Positions 11,601-22,184 of a stretch of 64,000 nucleotides of DNA are shown piece after piece. This DNA is from Plantago major (taxonomy: Eukaryota; Streptophyta; Magnoliopsida; Lamiales; Plantaginaceae). The position numbers were made by a program, and so were the translations under genes. Location of the stretch: assembly GCA_026545765.1 (NCBI GenBank), contig JAIFAC010000420.1, positions 1 to 64,000 on the forward strand, read 5' to 3'. The notes beneath the pieces were generated by a model that saw only the letters and a program-made list of their open reading frames with translations, was not told the DNA's origin and made no database searches. Every line of letters begins with the position of its first letter. Position 1 is the first letter of the stretch.

Positions 11601-14600
11601 TCCCCTTTCTGGTTGTTTGTTTCATAGTTCCCATCTTGGCGTGCTAGGTTGTCATCTGCCTGTTGACGCGCATGACAGATCCTATAATGAATTATATACA
11701 AGTAAGTCCAATTACTTCAAGTCTTGCATTATCCTGTTATGTCTTAACTATGGATCAATCATTTACAAGATCCTCACAGTTCAACAGAAGAACAGATCAG
11801 GGAATTAATTATTAGTCTATTTAAGTTATCAACATGTACTCACTTAGGTTCACTGGCTATGAACTAATCATACTTTTATGTTTCTGGGTTCGACTTGTAA
11901 TCCAATGTAATTTAACGGTTCAATGTTTTACATGGGCACAGTGATAATACATCAGCATGTATATTGTACTATCTTTTTGTCACAGTAATGCGGAACATTA
12001 GCTAAAGTCTTTTCTGTTTAACAACTCTGAGTAATGTTTATTTTCTCTTGGATTATATGCTGCCTTCACATATTTTTCAGATATGGGCTTGCTTGTTTCG
12101 TTTTGCTGAATATACTTGGAGATGTTGGCATTAGACATCAGTAAGAACTTGTGTTGAAAAGAACGCATATCAGTTCTACTTGTCCCCTAAAGCTAGACTG
12201 TGGACCAGGAACCAAAATTTTCCTTTCCTCATTCAAGAACAAAAAATAAAAAAGACTCATCTACTCTTTCATGCAGCAGCAAATGCATGCACCAGCATGA
12301 TCTGGTGTCTAATAGTGATTCCTGGACAATCCGCACTATCACCTCCCACCATCAGTTTGTAGCTCTTACATCATCAAAACCCCACCTCCATCAAACTGAA
12401 GTATGTCCTCTGCAGTAGTACGATAAGTGTGCCTTTAAGGGGCTGAGACCTACCTGTGACACCGTTGTCTCAACCCAAACACCGGAGACTTGTAGATGCA
12501 GACTGCAGGGGGTGGGGGGGGGGGGGGGGGGTTTGGTGGAAATGCTAGGGTACCAGGTGGCAAGGAAAATATCTAACAGTTAAAAGTAGAAAATGTTGGG
12601 CCTTTATGTATCAGTAGATCGGCCAACTTCGTGTACTTGTGCTTACTGTCATACTTATTTAGATCATTGTTCTTCAAAAGATTATTTAAAACAGTTTAAA
12701 TTTGCCAAATTCACGGTTCTTCATTTTTCCTTCCAAATACATTTCCAATTAGCCTTTATTTTTTATTGGTACCTGAACGACTATGTACAACTGTTACACA
12801 ATTTTTTTTACACATTATTAGTGGGTCCTATCAGGGCGGGAACTGGTTGCTGTTGAACATGTTTCTCCGTCTCTGGCTTAAGTGCATTGTTGATAAAATG
12901 TAGTAGTATGATGTATCTTGACTTGGCGTATTTGATCCATTCAGGTATTCATTGCAACTCATTAATTAACATGTGATTCCAATTTGATCATTCAGCCCTT
13001 AGAGACTTGTCCTATGCGTCTTATGAAATTTATATACCTGTGTGTGTGATGAATATTTTAAGCGGTTAGATGATATTTATCTTTTGACTTACTATTTTAA
13101 TTGTCTGGCTACTTACATCCATTGTTGTTTAGGATCGTCAGGATGATATTATAAAAAAGCTTGTTGACCTGATTGGAATTACATCTATAATGGAGGTTTG
13201 TGCTATCTTTCAACCGTGGACTCTCTTTACAATAGCTACTGCAGTCTGGACATCCTAATTAATATGTTTCTTTTGGACAGCTTTTAAAACGCCTGCTTGG
13301 TGTTGATAGGCATATTTATCCAAATCATCCTATGCTGTGGTTGGAACCAAATGTGCTGGACATGATCCTGATAAATTCAGTTCGCCTGTATGTTGCATTC
13401 AGTTAATCTAAGCTTTCTTAGGATGCCTTTTCATGATCCTGAATACCTCTCTTTTGCTTCTTGGGGTCCTACCTTCACAAGTGGAACTGGAACTGTCTGA
13501 GTCCTAACTTCCTACTACCAATAAATTATCTCTATATACGCCACTTTAAATTAGTCCCAACCAATACACTTATTTCCCGAGAGATGGGTTTTATTGGGGC
13601 TTCGGGCCAAAATTTGATAGACATGATAGTAAGGAGAGATGATATTTCTTGCTCTTATCATATGTTGGATTCTTAATTTCAATCTTTGGCAAATTTCTAA
13701 TTAAAAAACAACTCCCCACTTACAAATTAGAATTAAAAACACAGCAAGTTTTTAATGTCATTCCATCTAACTACTATCATCTTATCAATAGTTCAATACT
13801 TCATGCGGTCTTAATTTAAACAACTCCCCATTTACATTGTTTATTTTTTCTTTATCCCTTCTTTAATCAATATACTCACTTAATACCCCACTTCCCCCCT
13901 TTTCCTTAATTCATGTGCCCACTCAAAAAAACTTTAACTTCAGGCAGGGCGGAGGGAGTTTATATATCCTGAAGTTGCAACTGTAGCTTCCATTCTTTCT
14001 AATTATTATTATTTTTTCAGTTAATCAGCTAAAGGTTTAAAAACAGCTTCCTAGGTTTTGCTGTCTGAAGTGAAATTTATCTTGAAGGATAAATACTACC
14101 TCTGTCCAGCAGACCTTCATACATTTGTCATTTAAAACTGTATCACAGAACTTCATACATTACTAAAAAGGGAAGCTACCCTACTCCCAACAAATAATGA
14201 ACACTCTTACTTTTACACACAAATTACACATTTTGCCACTAAAAGTACACTATTGCCCACCTTTTTACCTTTTATCATCTACTTTAACTTTTCATCTAAA
14301 ACTACGATCAACCCTAATGTATGAAGTTCTCCGCATGGGGAGTAGATTGAAGCTTTATGAGACTTTTTCTCTACATAAATTAAGATAAAGCTTGATTAAG
14401 CTTTTGCAAAATTTGCAGGAGAACCTCGACGGCATGATAATGCTGCAGAAATTCTTTGTGCTATTATCAAATTTGTTCCACCGGTTGGGTTTAAACATCA
14501 CCAGCTCAAGGTCCTGCTGACTTGCCTGCATTCCTGTGCTCCTATACCCTTCCTACCACCCCCATGCCCTGGTTCGCTTTTTAAATTGGCTGACTCGGTC

Positions 14601-17600
14601 TCTTACAGGTTTATATCGAAGTTTACTTCATCATGCTTTCAAGACTCAAGGCCAAACTGCTATGGTGAACCTTTTGTCAGTTTGTATATCCTTGTTAAAC
14701 CTAGACCCTGAGAGGATAACATCTGGGAAATCTTACATGGATAGTCATCAATTGACTCATGGATCTGGAGCTGCTCTCAGAGCCAGAATTGTTGAAGTGA
14801 TGCTGAAGAGCCTTGGTAAGGTTGCTTGAGATTCATGCCTTTTGGTTCTGTGACTTCTTCCTTGGTGCAATAGATACCACTGATAATATGATATGAACTG
14901 GAGGAAATTGAGTTAGCTGATTATCTATCATTATAAATTTGTCCAGATTGGTGGTGGTAAACTTGTAATTAACAAATGAGTACTTACAATTATAAATATT
15001 GTTTTTTTTTTCTTGCGTGCAATGACCTAGCTTTGGACAGGCTCACCTGGAGGTGAACAACCTTCGAAAAGTATTATAAATCATGGGAGGTTCAAGCGCT
15101 ATGTGCATTGTTATATTTTTCTGCGTGTGATCAGCAGTAGGCCTGTCGAATACATCAAATTGTTTTTCCGTGTGCATTGTTCAATGTTGAAAGACATGTA
15201 TATGCTGAGAAATGAGAATACCTCTATTATGGACTTACGTTAAAGCAAGGGCCATTGTATCAGATACCTGTACTCTTGTTGTGTAATTAGTGCAGGGTGC
15301 TGCTCCAAGATTTTGCATGATTGTTACCCTGGCATTTGAGAAACCATACACTAGGATAACTCTCTCACCTTTGGCATACTGCAGCCCTGACTTTCACGGG
15401 TTAATTGGTGACAAAGACTATTTGACACCAAAATTACAAAAAAGAACTAACATGAGTTATTATAATGTTGTAACTCAGAGAGTACTGGGTTAATTTAATG
15501 TTGTAACTCAGCGATTTATAAGTTAATATTGTGATGCAACTCAGAGAGTCACTGTTTGAATTAAAATTTTGAGAGGGGTACCGGCTGTGAGGAACCCGAC
15601 TTTCACACCTGTGCAGTTTGGGAAATAGGAGAAGGGGGGTAGAGTACGAGAGATGTAAGAGCGAGCAAAATAACTTTTAAAAAGTCAACTTCTTTAAGAA
15701 TACTAGTAGTATGCATTGTGTGAGTTCTTCTGTGCTTATACTTGAGATTTAATGAGTTCAAGTCAGTTTATCTATATTCTTCTTTATTAGTATATTTTTT
15801 TCCTCTTTCTGTTTTTTAAAGCCTAGCCTGTAATTTATAGTCGGAGATACATGATAAACATAAATGTATTTGAAAAATATGAGAAGAGAGTCATAAGGTT
15901 AATTCTGGCAGGTGATCTCCTCAAGCTTTTGGACTATTCATCTGATGACAATGTATTGCTAACTACATATGGAAAGTTGGAGCCTCCAGTTGGAAAGGAA
16001 CGCGTAAAGGTATATGTATAAACTTCACTGGTATCTATATTGGTGCTATTTCTAGTTGAATTTGCTAGAAGTGGTAGGATTTTGTTTTTGTGTGGAAATT
16101 TAATTGTTTTCAACATTTGCATGTGCAGCAAAAAACAGTTGAATGTTAGGTAGTTTGTAATATACATATATTAATTTTCTTGATAATCCTTTTATTCCGT
16201 ATAGGTCTGATTCCCTTTCTCTGAGTTTTGAATTTTCTCGTATTAGATGAAACTGTAGAACTAAATCTGATTCTTAGTATATGATATGAAGGTGGTAGAG
16301 TTCATCACTGTCTTAGTGGCTGTTAGTAGTGAAGCTGCAGAAAAGGAAATGATTCACCTGGGCGTTGTCAAACATATTATTAAGATGTTTTTTGAGTGAG
16401 TTCTCCCCCTAGTTAAGCTTTTGATTTTAGCATCTAATGTGGACTAGAAAAATTACAGCACACAAATGCATTTTAATTGCAGGTATCCATTTAATAATTT
16501 CTTACATCACCATGTGGAAAACATTATCATATCTTTCTTGGAAAGCACAAATCCTCAGTTTGTTCAGCATGTACTTTGTGATTGTAACCTCATTGAGAAG
16601 ATTCTTGAAGCAGAAATTAACCAAGAATTGGCTATTGATACGACCAAGGTACTGGCCTTGCATACAGATTGGAACTTTCAGATTTTTGCAGCTTACTCCC
16701 ATTCAGTGTATTTTGTCTCATCTTGCACCTCCTCTACCCAGTTTGATTAATTAATTTACCTGTCTGGCGATGGTCAAAATGTTGGAATAGTAAAATAAAT
16801 ATTTTTTGTTTTTGCGACCGAGTCTTTCAGCCTACTAAAGCAGCTGAGGGAAAGCCACAACCCAGGAGAGGGAATTTTGGTCATATTACCCGTATTGCTA
16901 ATAAAATTGTTCAGCTAGGGAATTCCAACATCGAGATATTTAGACTTCAGCAGGTTTGTCCTACTTCTTCATTTATAGTTCCATCCGTGATCGAGTCATT
17001 TCCACTCAGTATCCTGACCGTGATTCGTTAACACAGCCAGCATACATGTTTCATGCTTATGCTCGACTTTGGGTGATCTTGATGTTAGTTGATTCAGGCC
17101 ATCTCCCTACTCTGCTGTAAATATGCACTTCAATATGTAATTATTTATGCGATTCTTTTCTACATATCAATGTCATATTCAAGACAAACTGGTGTAGGAG
17201 TCTATGAGTTCTGCACATTCTCCTACTTTTGCAATGCTGTTAGATGACTAGATCTTCCAAGGCTTTTTCGCCACACTATCTGGAGCTTAACATACACTTC
17301 TAAGAAATACCATTGTGTATTCTCTTTAATGGCAGGAAAACAGTAATTGGGTTTACTGGGAGACAAATCAGCTTCTCAAGCGCAATACAGTAGAAAATGT
17401 TCATGAGTGGGCATGTGGGTGAGTATCATTCAACAATCTCTGCATGCTTAATATGCCACAAGCTCTGAGATGTATGTATCCATTGTGTTGTTGAACAAAC
17501 CAACAGTTTTTTGTTACGCAGTACACAACTTTCTTTGTCTTCAGCGAGGCCCAGCATATTGCTATTCACATTTTACTTCCGGAATACATCTCTAATAGTG

Positions 17601-17985
17601 TTTGTTATACAGCAGGCTGAGGTCTCTGGTAAGAACCGTAAACAAAAGTAAAGGAAATGGGTAGACCAAAAGTCCAAAACAGTCCTAGAACCCTCTCCTT
17701 GTTTGCCTTAATGGATGACAAAATCAAAATTGACACGATACCACCCATTATTATTTTTTTTATCTAAATCAACCCATGGAGATTGGAGATGTCATTCCAT
17801 TTTATTGTGTTTCTTATGTTTCATTGCGGATCCCTATTAATTCATGTTTCCCAGTGCATGGTCCAATTTAGTCTCTTGTGTAAATCTCACTTTCCATCTT
17901 CAACTTCATATAGTGGATGCATGATTTGCAACTATTTTGCAGGAGACCCCGTGACAAGAAACGCTGTGATCATTTAAGAGATAGC

Positions 17986-18026
<41 letters not shown>

Positions 18027-19592
18027 CCAAGGCAGAAAACGCAATGTTCCAATTTTGACAGATAGCTTGAGCCAGGCTGTCCGATGTGGTGCTTACAATA
18101 AGGATGGCACTGAGGAGGTTGATTAGTGATTCGCTAAACGTTAGAAGAAAATATGAAACCATGAAAGGATGCAAGATGTTTCCTTTGATCTGCATTAGTT
18201 GGTGTAATTTGTCCTGTATATATAGCTAACTCTGACTTTTGTTTTGTTTTTGCAGGCTCATGGTTCACTCTCTACTCATGAACCAGTTCTTTCCCTTTGG
18301 GAACGCAGAAAGAAAAGCAATTCAGATCGATCCAACCTAGCTAATGCTAGTCGAGTCTTTTCGAGGAAGCTTCCCTTAGAAAAGCAAGATGAAATGTCTC
18401 CGGAAGGGTACAATCAGGTATAAAGCGTTGCTATTCAAACATATGTGATATTGTGATGTGTTTAAAATTGTGTGTGCACGCCATATATGTCTCAAGTTAG
18501 GTAGGTGTTGACTGTAAATGATAGATATGTTATCATGGTGGACCATAAAAGAGCATAGTTTCTAGAATAAAATAGAATATCTTGTGAAGTAATTTTCAAT
18601 TATGTCCAAGATGGCTCTCTCTATTGAATTTCTTCGCTTGTATCCTATGATGCAAATCTCCATACATCTTCTTGTCTTGTATTTTATGATCTTAATTGTA
18701 TAAGCCTCATTATGCACCTGAACGAGTTCCCACTATAATTCTCACAGGATGCTTACATTGACGTTGAAATTCCTGAAGAACTCAGACCTTCCCCGATTCA
18801 CCCAATTAACAACTTGAATGATCAGGACCACCCGGATAGGCAAGTAAAGAATTTGCTTTTACAGTTATCTTCTGTTCCTTTAAGATATGAGAATAATTCC
18901 ATTTCTCATTGGGGGCATGAGTTCTTAACTTTTTGTGCATCCTTATTCCATAAACTGGGAGATTCATAAAGTTTGAAACTCGCAAGCATGTTTTTTATGT
19001 ATTCACCAGAAAACATTTAATACTTTTGTGTAGATTTATAAAAGTCAATCTCATAAGCATATTCTGTGTGTTATCTGGTGAACCTTTTCCAGTAGATTTT
19101 CCCGTTTTGGTTGCTGCGATATTTTATGAAAGTAGTAGAAGCTGTGTATAAATGTTAGCCCAAGAATACATGCTTGCCCACCTACCTTTGCTGCTCTGAT
19201 AGCTCAAGTTTTGTCATCCTTACAGCATATCTGATATCGCGGGCCTCACTTGGTTTGACTACAAATTCCTAGAAGAAACTTATCATTCAGATTCTCCAGC
19301 ATCCCCAGGCTCTGATTCTGCAGATAAATCCACCACTCTACCATCCCCTTCCTCGTCAGGTGGTGATGCCCACATGGTATTTGAAGAAGAACCCGATGAT
19401 GTTTCATCAGAGAAAAAGGATGACAATAAGCCTGTGGATTATGGTAGCACTGATGGTAGAAGAGGCTCACTGGGCTCCAAAGTGATCGACCCTACTACTA
19501 ATATCGAAGAAGTTGGAACAGAAGACACCTCTGAACATGCCGAATCTGAAAAGTTGTTGCGAGATGAACTTGACGCTTTGCTGGCAAGTTAG
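8606..19592 (+). CDS. SAPS-domain protein (SIT4/PP6 phosphatase-associated), copy A; frame broken in exons 8-9
   Basis: Regulatory-subunit homologue of PP6/SIT4-type protein phosphatases (SAPS family). Exons read from the sequence: 8606-8644, 9999-10099, 10892-10978, 11104-11179, 11268-11342 (possibly to 11453), 13133-13195, 13281 to about 13387-13391, 14419-14510, 14609-14815, 15912-16009, 16292-16395, 16483-16648, 16831-16953, 17336-17418, 17943-18117, 18256-18417, 18748-18839, 19226-19592. That is about 740 codons, slightly short for the family. Landmarks are the N-terminal MFWDMDSLSSSSP, FTLEDLLD, LIEYIVEEAP, LMDQLFSFLDPERSH, KLVDLIGITSIME, HHHVENIIISFLES, GKPQPRRGNFGHITRI, ENVHEWACGRP and a ~13-residue poly-Asp tract. 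The segment VVxCLMxRKT usual after FSK is not clear; reading through the donor gives a weak match. In exons 8-9 homologous codons lie in different frames (1-, 2- and 2-base length differences from copy B), so no full protein is predicted. Start chosen because MFW opens the family. Confidence 0.8.
11268..13132 (+). other. Copy A exon 5 and long intron 5: uncertain exon end
   Basis: Exon 5 ends FSK at 11342 before GTATTA. In-frame read-through to 11453 stays open and looks like the next family segment (VLLIILSSRSIKL against VVxCLMxRKTxxL). Both ends are in phase 0 with exon 6 at 13133. Copy B shows the same choice at 25192. Which is used cannot be decided here. Confidence 0.4.
12514..12531 (+). 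repeat. G homopolymer, 18 bp
   Basis: An uninterrupted G run in intron 5 of SAPS copy A. The matching place in copy B (about 26590) has only a short interrupted GC-rich stretch. Confidence 0.9.
14096..14342. mobile_element. Stowaway-type MITE in SAPS copy A intron 7 (247 bp)
   Basis: Flanked by TA at 14094-14095 and 14343-14344. The ends are inverted (CTACCTCTGTCC...CTTCATACATT against CTCCCCATGCGG...CTTCATACATT on the other strand). Copy B at 28074-28075 has the uninterrupted site aaaTAgattg, so insertion came after the duplication or excision from B was clean. Confidence 0.85.
15398..15597. mobile_element. 200-bp insertion in SAPS copy A intron 9 with 9-bp target duplication
   Basis: The 9-bp word gactttcac flanks the segment (15389-15397 and 15598-15606) and is present once in copy B (29056-29064). 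The ends are GGGTTAATT and GAGGAACCC, a minimal GGGTT/AACCC inversion. The inside repeats phrases built on ttgtaactcagagagt. A 9-bp duplication fits a Mutator-like non-autonomous element, but the very short inverted repeat leaves the family open. Confidence 0.75.
17984..18024 (+). repeat. (GAT)n microsatellite coding for poly-aspartate
   Basis: About 13 consecutive GAT codons in exon 15 of SAPS copy A, in the acidic region where relatives have a shorter SDEDDFQD-like stretch. Copy B lacks it. Confidence 0.9.
18838..18846 (+). other. GC-AG splice donor of SAPS copy A intron 17
   Basis: The exon ends GATAG and the intron starts GCAAGT (perfect GC-donor consensus AG|GCAAGT). Joined to the acceptor at 19225 this gives the in-frame reading DRSISDIAGLTWFDY-like text (AG+C = Ser). 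The nearby GT two bases later would leave the next exon with an immediate stop. Confidence 0.7.
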
Positions 19593-20850
19593 GCTGGAGG
19601 CTCAACTAGAAATGCTGCTGCTCATGAGTCTAGAGTGAGTTAAGCAGACGAAGTTTTTTCTTTCTTGTGTATCCTCTGTTATTGTTCCACTTGAAGGCTG
19701 AAGCCTTGTCCTTATTGACTCTATAGGTGCGTACTTTTTTTGTCACCTTCTTACCATCACGTACGCTAGGCGAAATATAATTGTTGCTAGAATGTTCCAT
19801 AGAACCTTGTCCATATTCGTAGTTAATTGTCTTGCTCATGTATCAGTTTCATCAAACATTGACCTTTTTACAAGTTGAAAGCAGTTTTCCAGATGTGGTC
19901 ATTCCGTTTGCTCATGTGCCATATTCCTTTTTATACTATTATTTACTTATTAGATACATTATTTTACATATTTTTATATTTTCTCTTCAAAATAATCTTC
20001 TTACTTTCTTGTTTCGTCAGAAACACCACTTTTACTAGTGTTAAATTTTCTTTTTGAAAGAATAAACAAATAAATTATAAACACGAAAGCAAAACTTTAT
20101 ATGTGATGTTTTTGTTGACAATACTAGTGAACTTATGCACGAGTTCGAGCAACTCATTCATCGTGTGGGGTTTTTGTTGACATTTGGATGGAATGGGGCA
20201 ACCATAGTAGTGATAGTCGCACATGCACATTCCTGTTCCAATGAAAACCGTAAATACGCAATAACATTTTCATTAGCAACTCACATTAGCATTAATATCC
20301 TCATCAGGAATTGAAATTCCGTCAGAATCTACTACTCTTTGTTTCCCTGCTCAATGATTATACATCTACCCACAAACAAAACCAACCAAACGATCATAAG
20401 ATAACAAAGTTCACAAAATAGTGATTGAACGACACAACAACCCTTCGGGTATAAACTATCAAAATATGCTTACTACACACAAAATAGAAAAGCTAGAAAA
20501 AAACTAAAATAATACGAAATAACTATTAGACATGCATAGAAACACGGAGGAATGTAGGAATGTGGATACAATAAGCTAGCAAGCAAAGAAAACCACAAAC
20601 ACAACAAATACCACTAGGAGCAAACACCAAGCTCACATGAACAAAACAGAATTTCCAAAAACAACTCAAACTTGCTTAACTTTCAATTATAGGAGTCAAA
20701 AGTCGAGAAACTGGGAGCGGCACAATTTCATGACCAAGGTGAATCATCACGAGGTCCCATTGAACGAGAACCATATGACAAGAATCTATCTGCTAGAATA
20801 GGGGTGGAGCTATTTGATTTCCTTCTTCTATGCTTTACATTCACTCCCTT
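19593..20850. other. 3' flank of SAPS copy A and intergenic DNA
   Basis: To about 19950 the sequence matches the region downstream of copy B (31800-32240), so it is the transcript end and old flank. Beyond that no gene was recognised. Confidence 0.5.
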
Positions 20851-21895
20851 TAAATTGTGTGACGCCTCAGACATTGCTCGACCAACCGCTCACACCTTGT
20901 GGTATTTGGGTCGACTCTACTCTGATACCAAGTTGTAGTGCCCTAAATTTTAAAGACAAATTAATGAAAATATAATTCACGCTAGTTCCTCAACTTGTAA
21001 ATTCGACGAATTTGACAAAAAACAATTTGAAAAATAAACATGAAAGCTCATAATAGTAATTCGAGAACTAAATAACATCGAAAATTTAAGTCATAAAGAA
21101 ATAGCTAACGTGTTCAAAGTCGTGCAAAAACAAAATGCTCTTCAAATTTCTCTTCTTGTGCTTTGAGTGATGAACAAATTCAAGAGTGAAGTTATTAAGG
21201 GATTGATAACGTTATTTACAAGCTATGTTTTAAAATTCGGGTCCGACCGGCCGGTTGGACCGCTAAACCGGTATTGAACGGTCCAAATAGGACTAAAAAA
21301 ACCGGCCTTAAGCCGCTGCCCCCAAAACCGGCAAACTCGCCAAAACTGGTTAGTTACGTGACCCGAACCGGTTATTTTTTTTTTTTTTTTTTGCAAATAA
21401 ACCCACACGCGAATTTGTAAGAAAAGATTAAATAAAATATATTTAATTTATATACCAAGAATAAAAATACATGCACAAAGAAAAAGGCTAGGCATCTTTT
21501 TTTTTCTTCAATGAAATGGCGGCCTTTTTTTTTTTTTAAATTAAGGGCTGCTTTTTTAAAAAAACCCCAAAAAACCTTAAAATCCCTTCCATCGAGAGGT
21601 TAGTTAATTGTTATGATATTTTGAGTTTTCCATCGGGCTTACACTTTATAACGTAAATCAAACATAAAATCCATATTTGCTTTATTTATTATTATTCATT
21701 TTTGGCCATTATATATATATATTAAACGACGCATACTGGCTCTATCCGCCAACCGGTCCGACCTGATTCAACCTTTTTAGAGGCACGGCCAACCTCCTGC
21801 CCGCTTTTAAAACATAGTTTACAAGTTACAACACGAAACCAACTTAGTCCAAATGGTCGTCGGGCCCGACCCGTAACTAATTTCGAGTTGTGACG
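20850..21895 (-). mobile_element. LTR retrotransposon remnant (primer site plus LTR-like sequence), minus strand
   Basis: Minus-strand TGGTATCAGAGT at 20919-20930 is a classic plant initiator-tRNA primer site. The LTR-like part starts at about 20935 and runs right, split by the hAT element at 21223-21817. On the interior side a short piece of reading frame is visible. No second LTR was found, so this is a fragment; the right edge is a guess set by the start of the SAPS copy B homology. Confidence 0.5.
21223..21817. mobile_element. Non-autonomous hAT-type element (595 bp) with 13-bp TIRs and 8-bp target duplication
   Basis: Perfect 13-bp terminal inverted repeats CTATGTTTTAAAA and TTTTAAAACATAG, with the 8-bp word tttacaag at 21215-21222 and 21818-21825. 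Subterminal regions hold ccggtt/aaccgg words in both orientations (near 21245-21370 and 21745-21770). No transposase coding was seen. It sits inside an LTR-element remnant, so it is younger than that. Confidence 0.85.
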
Positions 21896-22146
21896 ATATT
21901 TGACGGGAGCAGAGCTCTCCCCTCCAAACCCGTTCAATAACAGAATGAATTTGTCTCGGAAGATTTCAGGTGGAAGATTCGGATGCGTTGGAATAGCCCA
22001 AACTGGGTTTTGGGGAAATCGCGGCAAAGCAAACAAGTATATAACAAAAATGATGATTTTCTCCAGTTATTGTTGTTGTGGACTGGACGTCACCTTACCG
22101 GCTTACACAGCCTACAGGTAGCAGTTGAATTCTGATTTCGATTGCT

Positions 22147-22184
22147 CTTCTTTCTTTCTTTCTTTCTTTCTGTCTCTCTCTCTA
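22147..22184 (+). repeat. (CTTT)n/(CT)n microsatellite in the SAPS copy B leader
   Basis: Runs of cttt followed by ctctct between the start of the copy B homology and its first exon. Copy A has a shorter version near 8408-8425. Confidence 0.85.

Larger units (their letters stand above)
8188..19950 (+). repeat. Left copy (A) of a ~11-kb segmental tandem duplication
   Basis: From the phrase gatatttgacgg at 8188 to the sequence just after 19900, exons, introns and both flanks match 21896-32240 in order and orientation. The offset falls from about 13.7 kb at the left to about 12.3 kb at the right, because copy B has lost sequence at the 3' end. Homology through the introns shows a DNA-level duplication, not retroposition. 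Confidence 0.9.

Noticed and set aside
8606-19592. Identification as PP4 regulatory subunit 3 (SMEK)
   Set aside because: The motifs MFW, FTLEDLLD, DLIGITSIME and HHHVENII belong to the SAPS family, not to SMEK.
21722-22036. 104-codon minus-strand open frame upstream of SAPS copy B
   Set aside because: It spans the end of the hAT element, LTR remnant and SAPS leader; a chance frame.
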